DNA of 64,000 nucleotides, taken from the NCBI GenBank assembly GCA_905221605.1, contig CAJNDS010002824.1, positions 1 through 64,000 on the forward strand, in the 5' to 3' direction. The stretch's first letter is position 1. Each line of letters starts with the position of its first letter. Below, piece by piece: positions 1 through 8,898 of this stretch. This DNA is from Symbiodinium natans. Lineage: Eukaryota > Sar > Dinophyceae > Suessiales > Symbiodiniaceae. The notes under the pieces were generated by a model, which was given only the letters and a program-made list of their open reading frames with translations, was not told the DNA's origin and did no database searches. Both the position numbers and the translations under genes were made by a program.

Positions 1-185
1 GTACAAACATCTAACCCAAGAGAAGAATCAAAAGGGCGCCACAGATGATCACATCGTGGTTGGCCCATAGATAGCACCTGAGACTAAGTAGGTAGCTTTG
101 TTGTGCTTACTTTTTGTCGCACGGATTCCGCGACGAAAGAGTGCCTGCAAAGTTAAGAAGAACCCCTGAATCTCAAACCCCCAGC
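1..185. other. Left-edge unique sequence, no gene recognised
   Basis: Mixed-composition DNA without a convincing exon on either strand and without heptamer repeat. It ends where the first inverted-repeat element begins. Confidence 0.5.
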
Positions 186-295
186 TCAGTAGCCCAGTAA
201 CCATATCACAATAAGGGCAACCCTTTTTGGGGATAGTTACTTTATAAGGGAACCCAGAACCAAAAAAAGGGTAAAGGGTACCACTGGGCTACCAA
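186..295. repeat. Family A inverted-repeat element, copy 1
   Basis: About 110 bp. The right end GGGCTACCAAG is the reverse complement of the family start CTTGGTAGCCC; the left end is degraded (CTCAGTAGCCC). The interior shares AAGGGAACCCAGAACC and an A-run followed by GGG with the other copies (2868, 29182, 34968). Size, terminal inverted repeats and lack of coding capacity fit a non-autonomous MITE or introner. Confidence 0.75.
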
Positions 296-507
296 GTCAG
301 TAGATGAAAAGACCATTCCTTTCATCCAAAGACATGCTAGTCCCGTGTCGGCCCCCAAACTGCCCTCACCAAACCAGCCAACACCCCCCACCCCGCCCCA
401 AACCCAATAAACCCTAAACCGTACACCTTAAACCCTAAACCCCCAAATTCCTGAACACTAAACCCCAAAAACACCAAAAACCCTCTAGACCCTAAACCCC
501 AAGCCAC

Positions 508-576
508 CACACAAGACGGGGCCTTGCTATCCTTGGCGACCAAGAGGTGCGTGCCCCATGGGTAGGGCTTGATCAC
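508..576 (-). CDS. Candidate internal exon, unknown protein
   Basis: A minus-strand open segment between two heptamer-rich blocks. It starts after a TGCCAG acceptor with GTGATCAAG and encodes VIKPYPWGTHLLVAKDSKAP followed by S-C. A GT donor (GTGGCTTGG) lies where the frame would run into repeat. Composition is that of a globular protein and differs sharply from the Gly/Leu/Phe-rich translation of the flanking repeats. I do not recognise the family. It may be the next exon of the coiled-coil gene just upstream on the same strand, but nothing proves this. Confidence 0.5.
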
Positions 577-595
577 CTGGCACAAAACACGCCCT

Positions 596-712
596 AAACC
601 CCAAACCCCAAACCCCAAACCCCAAACCCCAAACCCCAAACCCCAAAGCCCAAAGCCCAAAGCCCAAAGCCCAAAGCCCAAAGCCCAAAGCCCAAAGCCC
701 AAACCCAAAATC
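596..712. repeat. Variant heptamer array (CCCCAAA then CCCAAAG)
   Basis: Perfect tandem CCCCAAA units switch abruptly to CCCAAAG units. Both are one- or two-base variants of CCCTAAA, each locally uniform. The array gives spurious Gly/Leu/Phe-rich open frames. Confidence 0.9.
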
Positions 713-832
713 TAACCCTAGACCCGAAGCGAGGGCCGAAGTGTACCTGAATTTTGCATGTCAAAAAAATAACTACAGGGTACTCGGGCAGGGGGGGGGG
801 TCCTCTTTTTCTTCAGCATCCGCGCGGCTCAC

Positions 833-1064
833 AGCCGTGTGCGAAGCTCTGAAATGCTCGCCTCAGAAACTTGGCGCAGCCCTAAACTCTAAACCCTAAA
901 CCCTGAACCCTAAACCTAAACCCTGAACCCCAAACCCTAAACCCCAAACCCTAACCACCCGACTGGCGCTCATTCAAAACGTCCGTCGCTTCTTGGCTTT
1001 CTTCTGCTCGGTCTCGGCTGGCTCGCGCGACCCCAAGAGCCTCCTCGGAGAATTGAGTGGTACC
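833..1064 (-). CDS. Two coiled-coil exons joined by an all-heptamer intron
   Basis: Exon 1 (1064-959, 106 nt) follows an acceptor made by the repeat itself (TTTAG|GGTACC) and encodes a charged helix including EEALGVARASRDRAEESQEA, ending one base into a codon. Exon 2 (881-833, 49 nt) follows TTTAG|GG, encodes LRQVSEASISELRTRL and ends at a canonical GT donor (GTGAGC). The phases match across the 77-nt intron (958-882), which begins GT, ends AG and contains only TTTAGGG-type units. Heptad-like charged residues suggest a coiled-coil rod; the family is not identified. An upstream exon probably lies near 1305-1260, where an open frame reads LELARAKNRR, but its phase does not fit simply. Confidence 0.6.
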
Positions 1065-1360
1065 CTAAACCCAAAACCCTAAAAACCCTATAACCCCTAT
1101 AGACCCTTATAAACACTATACACCCTAGAACCCCTTACTAGCCCTATAAACCCTATAAACTCTATATCCCCTATAAACCCTATAAACCCTAAGCCTTACA
1201 GTTTTGAGCTAACAGCCCAGTCACGACACGGCCGTTGGAAGTGTTCGCGCTTTGAGCAAAGCCTGGACAGGTCCGGCGATTCTTGGCGCGTGCCAGTTCC
1301 AGGCCAAGGAGGGTTTAGGGTTTAGGGCTTAGGATGGTGTTGCAGATTGTTTAGCAAGCC

Positions 1361-1487
1361 CTGCCGCCCGGGAACCTTATACACCGTAAACCCTAAACCC
1401 TAAACCCTAAACCCTAAACCCTAAACCCTAAACCCTAAACCCTAAACCCTAAACCCAAATTTCTGCCGCCCGGAAACCTTATACACC
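1361..1487. repeat. CCCTAAA array flanked by a 25-nt direct duplication
   Basis: Unique sequence starting CTGCCGCCCGG and ending CTTATACACC occurs at 1361-1385 and again at 1463-1487 with one or two differences. Between them lie about ten perfect CCCTAAA units. A second short array (1488-1520) follows. Confidence 0.85.
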
Positions 1488-1564
1488 CTAAACCCTAAAC
1501 CCTAAACCCTAAACCCTAATTTCGAGGTTATGCCCGATTATGCCCTAAACCCTAAACCCAAAGC

Positions 1565-3577
1565 CTGAATCTTGGCGTTCTTGGCTCCGAAAGCAGCGCA
1601 GGCTCGTTGCAAGGGCTCTAGGCCTCAGCTTAAGGGGTTTAGGGTTTAAGGTTTGGGGTTTAGGGTTTAGGGCTAGGGTTTAGGGTTTAGGGTTTAGGGC
1701 CCCAAACCCGGGAGTACCCGAAACCCTGCCTGGCTCGGAACCTCTTCTGACTCACGTACTTACTCGCCCCTAGAAACCCGACTAGAATCCTAACCCCATA
1801 TACTACGTCAAAGGTGCTGCCAAGTAAACCTACCTCAGAAGTTGAATTTTCTTATCGCATGCGACGTGTATTCTGTCGTGGGCTATCATGTCGTGTACAT
1901 GTACAGAAGCGAACTACCCGCACGCACACTTACAAACTCTTCCCGCCTCCGTGACTGATGCATGACGGTATTCATGAGTTGGGGGTTTCCGAAATTAGGG
2001 GTACCCCTTTGGGGGTCCCTATAAGGGCATTCCTTTCTATTTAGGGCATAAAAGGGGTACCCCTATTTGGAAAATGCCAAGTCCTGACAAGCCCAACAAG
2101 CCACAAGAACCACCTGGTAATGGTGGTCTTCTCGGTCCAAGGTCCTTCTCATGAAGACATCAGAAGGAAAAACTCGGGTCAGTGTGGTATGTGAATCACA
2201 CAGTTAGTACAATCCTGGTGTAGGTTTGCTCTACTCCAAGTTCTCCTATAGCTCTCGAGCCAGGCAGCCTTTGAGCAGCGAAGCTTCGGCGATAGCCACG
2301 AAGCTCTCATCGGTAATCATCTCCCTGAGAGGAGCCGAGAGCATTTCCACCACGCCAGGGACCTGGCTTTCTCCACCAGAACAAGGCGACTAGAATCGGG
2401 GCCCGAATCTCCCTACACATGGCTCATTGGCTCATAATTCTGACAGTATGCCATAGCATATTACAACTTGGTGTAGTATGCAGTATGACATAGTAAAGTT
2501 ATGCTGTGCTTGACTTTACGAAGCGGGGCCCCTCTTCAAGAAAACAAGCCTGATGCAAAAAACCCACCTGCCAGCGGTGAGCCAGGTCCAGCGCAACCAG
2601 CATGGTCTTGTAGTCTGGATCACCTTACTTCTCCAGTAACCCGGGAAGTATAAAGCTTAAACTTCAATGTTCCTATTCAATAAGGAAACCCAGAAGGTTT
2701 CAACGTTCAACTTTTTGGAGAAGTAAGTGGCTGTACGTCGAGCCAGCGTAGAGAATGTCCAGGAACAGGGACACGCTGGCGCTCGGCGAGTCTCGGATGG
2801 GGATTCGCCGGCTGGCGCCCTCTTGCATGGAGGACCCCAACATGGCCTTCAGAACAGGCGAGGCCACCTTGGTAGCCCATTATAACCATCTTGGCATACC
2901 CCCACCGTTTTTTTGGTTGGTATACTTGATAAGGGAACCTTGAGACAAAAAAAAGGGGGTGAAGGGTTACCAGAGGGCTACCAAGCCGCCATGAGGACAT
3001 GGTCGTGGGCTGAGACTTCGCCGTCGGAGGTCTCAAGGATCACGTTGTGCGTGGAAGTCAACTCGCGGATGGACTCCCAGAGCTCACAGACGCTGTGATG
3101 CACTCCAACTTTTGGAGTCGTAGATGGCTCACTTGCCAAGGTACGCACCACAACTTCAAGAAACTTGATGGATGAAGACCAGTCTGCTCCACCCTTCCGC
3201 TTGCGCATCTCATCTAGCCACTTGAAGGCGTATGAAATTGCAGAGTGTCCGGCCAAGTTTACTGACATTTTCGTCTTTTCAGTATCATCCTCTTTCCACA
3301 TTGACCACGAGTCCTTTACCGTGTGTGGTGCCCTGTGTCTTGGGCTTGCTCCGGCCTCTATCATCCATTGAATTACTTGGATGGCGTTGCCAGAATAGGA
3401 GGGGTCGGCGATGTTTGCGCTAATTGCAGCTGCAAGCGGCAGCATGCGAGCTCCGCCGAATGTCAGGCATGCGTTCCAGTCAAAGTCGCGGCCTGCGAAT
3501 CTCTTCAAGCCTGACACGTCACCCAGATTGATGAAGCCAGCGATCACATCCGCATCGTGCGACTGTGACGAAGCCAT
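1565..3577 (-). CDS. BTB/POZ-domain protein, five exons, C-terminus not found
   Basis: Likely a substrate adaptor or scaffold, the usual role of BTB proteins. Exon 1 (3577-2990) has 196 codons from MASSQSHDADV, a helical ankyrin-like N-terminal region (VIQWMIEAGASP) and the BTB start NVILETSDGEVSAHDHVLM. Exon 2 (2867-2732) continues it with ASPVLKAMLGSSM and SVSLFLDILYAGSTY. Exon 3 (2623-2568) gives DPDYKTMLVALDLAHRWQ. Exon 4 (2362-2269) gives VPGVVEMLSAPLREM and ESFVAIAEASLLK. Exon 5 (1617-1565) gives LQRACAAFGAKNAKIQ. All phases agree. Donors are GC, GC, GT, GC and GC; acceptors are AG|G except TAG|A before exon 5. Introns 1 and 2 are inverted-repeat elements; intron 4 holds element H1 and heptamer arrays. 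The start is the first ATG; upstream CATTCCAGAGAAG could instead be an acceptor. The BTB homology is clear, the function inferred. Confidence 0.9.
1635..1705. repeat. TTTAGGG block inside BTB intron 4
   Basis: Degenerate heptamers (GGTTTAGGG, TTTGGGG, CTAGGG) in the opposite orientation to the neighbouring arrays, in the intron between exons 4 and 5 of the BTB gene. Confidence 0.8.
1981..2075. repeat. Family H inverted-repeat element, copy 1
   Basis: About 95 bp with GGGGTACCCC near both ends (TTAGGGGTACCCC and AAAAGGGGTACCCC). It matches the reverse complement of 40101-40199 over most of its length. It lies in BTB intron 4. Confidence 0.7.
2624..2731. repeat. Inverted-repeat element forming BTB intron 2
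   Basis: The ends CCTTACTTCTCC and GGAGAAGTAAG are inverted repeats, and the element fills the intron between exons 2 and 3. In coding orientation the intron begins GCCACTTACTTC (GC donor) and ends GAAGTAAG. Excision gives an uninterrupted BTB domain (STY-S-DPDYK). Confidence 0.8.
2868..2985. repeat. Family A element forming BTB intron 1
   Basis: 118 bp with perfect ends CTTGGTAGCCC and GGGCTACCAAG. It interrupts the conserved BTB helix exactly between HDHVLM and ASPVLKAM. Flanks in coding orientation are GGCGGC before and GGTGGC after, a probable 6-bp target duplication with one mismatch. The inferred splice (ATG|GCGGC to CCAAG|GTGGC) uses this duplication as the new donor. Confidence 0.88.
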
Positions 3578-3599
3578 CTTCTCTGGAATGAGTTAAGAA

Positions 3600-4300
3600 T
3601 ACATCTAACAACTAGCAGAGAAAGCAAGGAAGGAGTTGACTGTTACTAGTTACCCTTTATGGCCGACCCTCCACTGCCCAACGGGCACTTCCCCTGTTCG
3701 ATGGTCCAAGTGCCTTGAAGCCACAACGCATGACATCAATCAAAACGGTGCGGGTGCCGCCGGGGGGGGGGGGGGGGGGGGGGGAGGGCACTTTAGGGTT
3801 TAGGGTTTAGGGTTTAGGGTTTAGGGTTTAGGGTTTAGTCTGCACGGGAATTATGCTCTTCAGACTGCTACAATCACAGTCGTTTAGGGTTTCAACCTCT
3901 TGACACCCAGGAAGAGGTCAGTGTTGCCATGGACACTGTCGAGCATCTACTTCCTTAACTTGCCAGAGGGGGGGGGGGGTTCAAGGTACTTTAAGTCGTA
4001 TGGCCTTGGGTGAATAGGGGAAGCCCCCAAGGCCCCCAAATCCCGAGTCTTGGGTTGTGTATGGGTAGAAAAACATGGAAGGGGCACGGCAGGCTCCCAA
4101 ACTACGGGCCCATGCGAAATGACCGGCGTCCGACCGTCTCATGCCGCCCTCAGAAGTAGCTATGGACTTCCCGCTGCCATATCTGACCCCTAAGCCCTAA
4201 ACCACTAAACCCCTAAACCCCTAAACCCCTAAACCCCTAAACCCCTAAACCCTAAACCCTAAACCCCTAAACCCTAAACCCCTAAACCCTAAACCCCTAA
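3600..4300. other. Spacer with poly-G and heptamer blocks
   Basis: Upstream of the BTB gene. It holds a G-run near 3762-3784, TTTAGGG units at 3791-3838, a short plus-strand open stretch near 3888-3955 (QPLDTQEEVSVAMDTVEHLL) that might be an exon, and CCCCTAAA/CCCTAAA units from 4200. No gene is established. Confidence 0.5.
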
Positions 4301-4930
4301 ACTCATGAACCCTTGTGGGGCCGCACGGGGCATCCGGAAGGGCCCTGGCAACAGTTAGCTTCAGATGCCATAAAGCCCTTACCCAAAATGCATCTGCGTG
4401 GCAGGGCCGAGGGGCAACCCCAAACCACCCCCAAAAAGCCTAAGCCCCCCCCCCGGCCAATTTGAAACTCTAGTTGACCTCTTTTCCAAACCCTAAACAT
4501 CCCAAAACCCAAAACCCTGGTCCCTGCACCCTGCAAGCTAACCTTTCGGGTATTGACGAGGGCATCCCAGACCTAAACCGGCCTAACTAAACCTCAACTC
4601 CTGAACCTTAAGCCCTCACCCCCTAAAGCTCTAAACCAAAAAACCTTAAACCCTAAAAGCCCCCAAAACCCTAAAGCCTTAAACCCCAAAAGCCCAAAAG
4701 CCCCAAAAAACCCAAAACCCTAAAACCCTACGACCCTTACCTAGACCGGAGTCGCTCTAAACGCCCAACAAGCCAAAAGCCCTAACACCCTAAACCCTAT
4801 AAACCTACACCCTATAAACCTACACCCTAAACCCTAAACCCTAAACCCTGTAAACCTACACTCTAAACCCTAAACCCTAAACCCTAAACCCTAAACCCTA
4901 AACCCTAAACCCTAAACCCTAAACCCTAAA
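4300..4930. repeat. Degenerate CCCTAAA region with one clean array
   Basis: Scattered CCCTAAA, CCCCAAAA and CTATAAACC variants, with perfect CCCTAAA at 4869-4930. A minus-strand open segment follows at about 4995-4930 (WELADATDIVKEKA), a weak exon candidate. Confidence 0.7.
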
Positions 4931-5019
4931 CAGCCTTCTCTTTGACGATGTCGGTGGCATCCGCCAGTTCCCAACCTCGAAGCGCAGGACGGTTAAGAGC
5001 GTTTAGGGCTTTGGGTTTA

Positions 5020-5450
5020 TGGAGGTTTAGGGTTTAGGGTTGAGGGTTTAGGGTTTAGGGTTTAGGGTTTAGGGTTTAGGGTTTAGGGAGCTTAAGGGTT
5101 CAGGGCCTCAGGGTTTCAGGGGGTGAGGGTTTTAGGGTTTTAGGGTTTAGGGTTGTAGGGTTTTCGGGCTTGGTTTTTAGGATTTTAGGGTTTTGGGGGA
5201 CAGGCATGAGAGGTTTCAGGGTTTTGGGGGTTTGTGGGGTTTGAGTTTTAAGGTTTAGGGTTTGGGGTTCAGGGCCTATGGGCTCTGGGGTCAGGGCCTG
5301 TTGACAGTTTAAGCGGGCAAGGGTTTAGGGTTTAGGGTTTAGGGTTTAGGGTTTAGGGTTTAGGGTTTAGGGTTTAGGGTTTAGGGTTTAGGGGTTGGGG
5401 GTTACGGGTTAGGGTTTAGGGTTTAGGGTTTTGGGCTTACGAGCTTAGCC
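5020..5450. repeat. TTTAGGG arrays, plus-strand orientation
   Basis: Clean TTTAGGG tracts at 5041-5087 and about 5322-5391, separated by degenerate GGGTTTTAGG and GGTTTCAGGG derivatives. The orientation switches relative to 4869-4930 across only about 80 bp of unique DNA. Confidence 0.88.
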
Positions 5451-5920
5451 TGGAGTTGTGGGGTTCGTTGCAGGGCTCCTGGAGGGGGCCGGCCTCGCTT
5501 TAGCTTTTCGCCACTGTTTCGGGAGTTCAGAGAGAAACAGGTTTAGGGTTTAAGGTTTAGGGTTTGGGGTTTAGGGTTTAGGGTTTAGGGAATGGCTCAG
5601 TGACCAAATTCACACGCAGTTGCCTTAGCTTCCTGAACAAAAATCCAACAACATCTGCGGGCCCAGCAAATGTTTGGCGCTCTGCAGCCCGACTGCAAGA
5701 ACATCGCTACCCGGCTTAACATGAAGCCCAGTGTCCTCCCCAAGCATCCTAAGCCCTAAGCCCTGAACCCTAAACCCTACACCCTAATCCCTAATTATAA
5801 ACCCTAAACCGTAATCCCTAAACCCTAAACCCTAGAAACCCTAATCCCTACACCCTAAACCCTAGAAACCCTGAAACCCAAACCCTAAAAACCCAGATCA
5901 CTAACCCTAAAACGCAGCCC
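5450..5920. other. Unique patches between heptamer blocks, coding uncertain
   Basis: The patch at 5590-5750 is open on both strands (for example NGSVTKFTRSCLSFLNKNP on plus; KHLLGPQMLLDF on minus), so no exon can be chosen. 5750-5900 is CCCTAAA-like with many TAATCCC and ACACCC variants. Confidence 0.4.
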
Positions 5921-5923
5921 CAC

Positions 5924-6003
5924 CTCGCCTCCCGGGATCTTGTTGTAGGTCAGACCTTTCGAACCCTCGTTCGGCTGGTAGTAGCGCGGGGTGACGTCGA
6001 GGC
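5924..6003 (-). CDS. Candidate internal exon, unknown protein
   Basis: 80 nt on the minus strand between an ACCCAAG|GC acceptor and a GGCGAG|GTGGGG donor. It encodes LDVTPRYYQPNEGSKGLTYN followed by K-I-P-G-G-E. Downstream the DNA turns directly into TTTAGGG-type repeat. The residue composition is clearly protein-like. A neighbouring minus exon (7115-7028) carries a similar D-x-T-P motif, so the two may belong to one gene with a repeated module, but their phases do not join directly and an exon would be missing between them. Confidence 0.6.
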
Positions 6004-6019
6004 CTTGGGTGTTTGTTAA

Positions 6020-6120
6020 TCTTACTATGTTTTTTTGTTTCGACGATGATTATTATCATCATTATCATCATTACTACTACTATTATTACGATGATTATTG
6101 TTATTTGTTTCTGTTCTTTT
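6020..6120. repeat. Trinucleotide-rich AT stretch
   Basis: Imperfect ATT/ATC/ACT trinucleotides (TATTATCATCATTATCATCA and following), followed by T-rich DNA. Microsatellite-like, in an intron or spacer. Confidence 0.7.
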
Positions 6121-6394
6121 ATTTATTTAGGGCTTGGGTTGGTAAGCCTTCCAGGGTTTAACCCTAAACCCTAGAGCATAACAATAGCAACTTCTTATGA
6201 ACCCTGAGCAATAAAAAAACACCATTGTAAACCCTAAAGCATAAACCATACCAACTTTCTTATACATGTGGCAGGTGAGCACATGTCGGAATATACACAG
6301 TAGGGTGATGGGGGTGAGATCAGGGATTCACGAGTTTTTTTGGGCTTATTTGAAGCCTGTCGGGCTTTGGGGTATCTGGGGGTGTTCTGGGGTT

Positions 6395-6480
6395 AAGGCC
6401 CCAAACCCTAAACCCTAAACCCTAAACCCTAAACCCTAAACCCTAAACCCTAAACCCTAGACCCTAAACCCTAGACCGAA
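6395..6480. repeat. CCCTAAA array
   Basis: About ten near-perfect CCCTAAA units ending in CCCTAGA variants. Confidence 0.9.
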
Positions 6481-6499
6481 ACCCTAAACAAAGAGCAAA

Positions 6500-6780
6500 A
6501 CAAATCACTGACAGGGGCCCTTGCAGGCAAGTGGAAGCCAGAGTCAGAGCTTAACGCGACGAAAGCGCAGGGTTTAGGGTTTAGGGTTTTTAGGGTTTAT
6601 AGGGTTTATAGGGTTTAATAGGGTTTATAGGGTTTATAGGGTTTATAGGGTTTATAGGGTTTATAGGGTTTATAGGGTTTAGGGTTTAAGGTTGTGGCAT
6701 GCTCAGCTCTGCAAGCAGATGACGGACGCAGTCAAGAAGACTGGGACAGCTTGACTAAATTCACTCCAAACTAGTACCAA
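6500..6780 (-). CDS. Two possible exons around a TTTATAGGG array, strand uncertain
   Basis: Patch 6500-6570 and patch 6690-6760 flank an array of TTTAGGG and nine-base TTTATAGGG units (6567-6688). On the minus strand the second patch reads CPSLLDCVRHLLAELSMPQ after a CAAG acceptor. On the plus strand both patches are also open (KWKPESELNATKAQ; VVACSALQADDGRSQEDW) with repeat-derived splice signals. I prefer minus because every identified multi-exon gene here is on that strand, but the sequence alone does not decide. Confidence 0.35.
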
Positions 6781-7027
6781 GACCGTGACCCCCAAACCCG
6801 AAACCCTAAACTTTCGACAGACCCCAAACCCTAAACCCTAAACCCTAACCTCAAGTTCCAGCTTCCCCAGTCCCAGAAGCCCCCTGGACCTATGCCCCAT
6901 CTCCAGAGCCCCCCGCAACATCCCTGAAACCCCTACTTTGGCCACCAAATTCGAAACCGGACCCCAAACCCCAAAAAGGTTTAGGGTTTAGGGTTTAGGG
7001 TTTAGGGTTTAGGCCGACTCCCCGCAC

Positions 7028-7115
7028 GTCATGCCCTCCGGGGTACCGAGGTCCGGTAGTGACTGAGGCGGGGTGAAGTCGATGGCTGCGTAGAGGTGGC
7101 CTTGCGATGATCCCC
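7028..7115 (-). CDS. Candidate internal exon, unknown protein
   Basis: 88 nt after an AATCAG|GG acceptor and before a GT donor (ATGAC|GTGCGG). It encodes HLYAAIDFTPPQSLPDLGTP followed by E-G-M. Flanked on both sides by heptamer blocks in the same orientation. The D-x-T-P core resembles the 5924-6003 exon. Confidence 0.6.
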
Positions 7116-7200
7116 CTGATTCTTAGCGTTTTGGGGTTTAGGGTTTAGGGTTTAGGGTTTAGGGTTTGGGGTTGCAAAGATCCCCTGATTCTTAGCGTTT
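7109..7200. repeat. TTTAGGG block flanked by a 22-nt direct duplication
   Basis: GATCCCCCTGATTCTTAGCG (7109-7128) recurs as GATCCCCTGATTCTTAGCG near 7177-7196, with TTTAGGG/TTTGGGG units between. The left copy contains the acceptor of the 7028-7115 exon. Confidence 0.85.
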
Positions 7201-7236
7201 AGGGGTTTAGGGGTTTCGGCTTTTGGGGTTTAAGAA

Positions 7237-7385
7237 TGTAAGGTTTAGGGTTTAGGGTTTAGGGTTTAGGGTTTAGGGTTTAGGGTTTAGGGTTTAGGGT
7301 TTAGGGTTTAGGGTTTAGGGTTTAGGGTTTAGGGTTTAGGGTTTAGGGTTTAGGGTTTCGGATTTAGGATTTAGGATTTAGGGTG
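7237..7385. repeat. Long TTTAGGG array
   Basis: About 16 perfect TTTAGGG units decaying into GATTTAG and GGTGTAG variants at the right end. Confidence 0.95.
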
Positions 7386-7572
7386 TAGGATTTAGGGTTT
7401 CCTGATTCTTACTGGGAATGAGGGGATTAGGGCCCTGTTTATACCCTTTAAGGGGTTACATTCTTAGGGTTTTTTGGGTGTTTAGGGGTTTAGGCTTTCG
7501 GGGTTTAAGAACTTTAAGGCTTAGGGGATTTAAGGGCTTAAGGGTTCAGGGGTTTAGGGCTCAGGGGCTCCC

Positions 7573-7667
7573 CCGGGATTCTTAGTAGGGAATGAGGGAA
7601 CCCTACGTATAACCCCTCAAGGGATTACATGGGGCCCTCATTGCCTCATTCCCTGCTAAGAACCGGC
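7573..7667. repeat. Inverted-repeat element ending TTCTTAG / CTAAGAA
   Basis: TTCTTAGTAGGGAATGAGGG at the left pairs with the complement of CTCATTCCCTGCTAAGAA at the right, with a spacer holding TATAACCCCTCAAGGG. A degraded relative lies at about 7390-7460 (TTCTTACTGGGAATGAGGGG). Confidence 0.7.
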
Positions 7668-7706
7668 CAGTGATTTTCTGGCCTTTGGGGGGGCGCTTAA
7701 AGTTTG

Positions 7707-7800
7707 CCTGGGACTCTCTGTACCGGCAGTTTTATGGGCATGGGTTCTACCTACTATTGAAGGGGTAGCTACTACTAAACTGTAGGTAAAGAGGCCCAGG
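7707..7800. repeat. Family F inverted-repeat element, copy 1
   Basis: The left end CTGGGACTCTCTGTACC and right end GGTAAAGAGGCCCAG are inverted; inside is GTAGCTACTACTAAACTGTAG. Matches 8899-8988 in inverted order. Confidence 0.7.
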
Positions 7801-8005
7801 TAGGGTTTAAGGGCAGGAAGGGGTGGGGTGGGGGTAGTGTATTTGTTTTAGGGTTTAGGATTCTTGTGATCTTTCGACTCGTGATTTGCCGTTTGGGAGG
7901 GGGCAGGATCTCTTTGGACTTATTCGTCTTTCCCGTTGAACAATATGCTGTTATAGGATTTCGGGTGCAACTCGCGATTTAGGTGTTTAAGTTTGGGAAC
8001 TCACG

Positions 8006-8389
8006 TTGCAACGCGATGGGCTTCGGATTCAAGGTGCTGGATGGTCTTCGGGCTTTAGGGGTTTTCTTCTCCCCTCCCTCGGTGGCGTTGCTAGAGTTTT
8101 AACTAAGTTCTTCTCCTCGCCCCACTTCTCGCCCATCACCCGTATCCCACCCCAGAGTATCCCCAGAGAATCTCTTCAGTCAGTGCCCAACGCCAGCTGG
8201 GGTGCCCAGCCCAGCACAACCCCAGAGCATCCCCACAAAATTCCTGGAGTGCCAAACCCAAGAGTGAGCCCGCGAATTCCTTACCTGGTGGGGATGTTCG
8301 AAGACAAACATCTAGCGATTTCTAATATTGGTTCGGCAAATTTGGGGTTCGAATTCCGGGGTTCTACTTGCGCAAACCCTAAAGTCTAA
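8006..8389 (+). CDS. Pro-rich open segment, doubtful
   Basis: A 127-codon plus-strand frame with a Pro/Ser-rich middle (IPPQSIPRESLQSVPNAS). It lies on the strand opposite to the identified genes, its C-terminus runs into CCCTAAA repeat, and the DNA has imperfect CCCCAGAG(T/C)ATCCCC repetition that could open the frame by chance. No family recognised. Confidence 0.2.
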   Translation: MQRDGLRIQGAGWSSGFRGFLLPSLGGVARVLTKFFSSPHFSPITRIPPQSIPRESLQSVPNASWGAQPSTTPEHPHKIPGVPNPRVSPRIPYLVGMFEDKHLAISNIGSANLGFEFRGSTCANPKV

Positions 8390-8494
8390 ACCTTAAACCC
8401 TAAACCCTAAACCGCCTAAACCCTAAACCCTAAACCCCTAAGTTAGTGCCCTGATGCTTTCGGTCTTCCTGGGCCGCCCCCAAGAGCTCCCCAC

Positions 8495-8570
8495 CTTCAC
8501 ACTCGATGGCGTTCTGCCGCTGCTCTAAGGTGACCTGTGTGGCGTTCTCGGATTTCAGGGGCTCGGGTAC
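8495..8570 (-). CDS. Candidate internal exon, acidic/helical protein
   Basis: 76 nt between GGGTTTAAG|G, an acceptor built from a heptamer variant, and GAAG|GTGGGG, a canonical donor. It encodes PLKSENATQVTLEQRQNAIE. The upstream intron in coding orientation is TTTAGGG/TTTATAGGG-like. The protein is not identified. Confidence 0.6.
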
Positions 8571-8659
8571 CTTAAACCCTAAACCCTAAAAACCCTAAAA
8601 AGCGCTACAAACCTTAACCCCTATAAACCCTAAACCCTATAAACCCTAAAACCCTAGAT

Positions 8660-8768
8660 TGGTTTTGAGTCAGGATGGTTCGGGGTTCTTTTTCTGCGCA
8701 TGGGAGGCCTCCACGGCCACTGCTGCTCTTCTCTACTAAGCCGGGTTGAGCCTTCTCAGAAGCGTCGG
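8660..8768 (-). CDS. Possible exon, frame unresolved
   Basis: Unique patch between heptamer arrays. Two minus-strand frames are open (ASEKAQPGLVEKSSSGRGGL and AAVAVEASHAQKKNPEPS). Without transcript data neither can be preferred. Confidence 0.3.
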
Positions 8769-8776
8769 GTTTTAGG

Positions 8777-8868
8777 GTTTAAACCCTAAACCCTAAACCC
8801 TAAACCCTAAACCCTAAACCCTAAACCCTAAACCCTAAACCCTAAACCCTAAACCCTAAACCCTAAAC
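8777..8868. repeat. CCCTAAA array with inverted ends
   Basis: Thirteen CCCTAAA units between short TTTAGGG stretches on both sides (TTTTAGGGTTTAAACCC at left, CCCTAAACGTTTAGGG at right), so the array orientation flips at each edge. Confidence 0.92.
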
Positions 8869-8898
8869 GTTTAGGGTTTAGGGTCGCAACAAGACCTA

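Noticed and set aside
337-708. Long open frame rich in Gly, Leu, Phe and Trp
   Set aside because: Mostly translation of CCCCAAA/CCCAAAG repeat; only the central 508-576 part looks coding.
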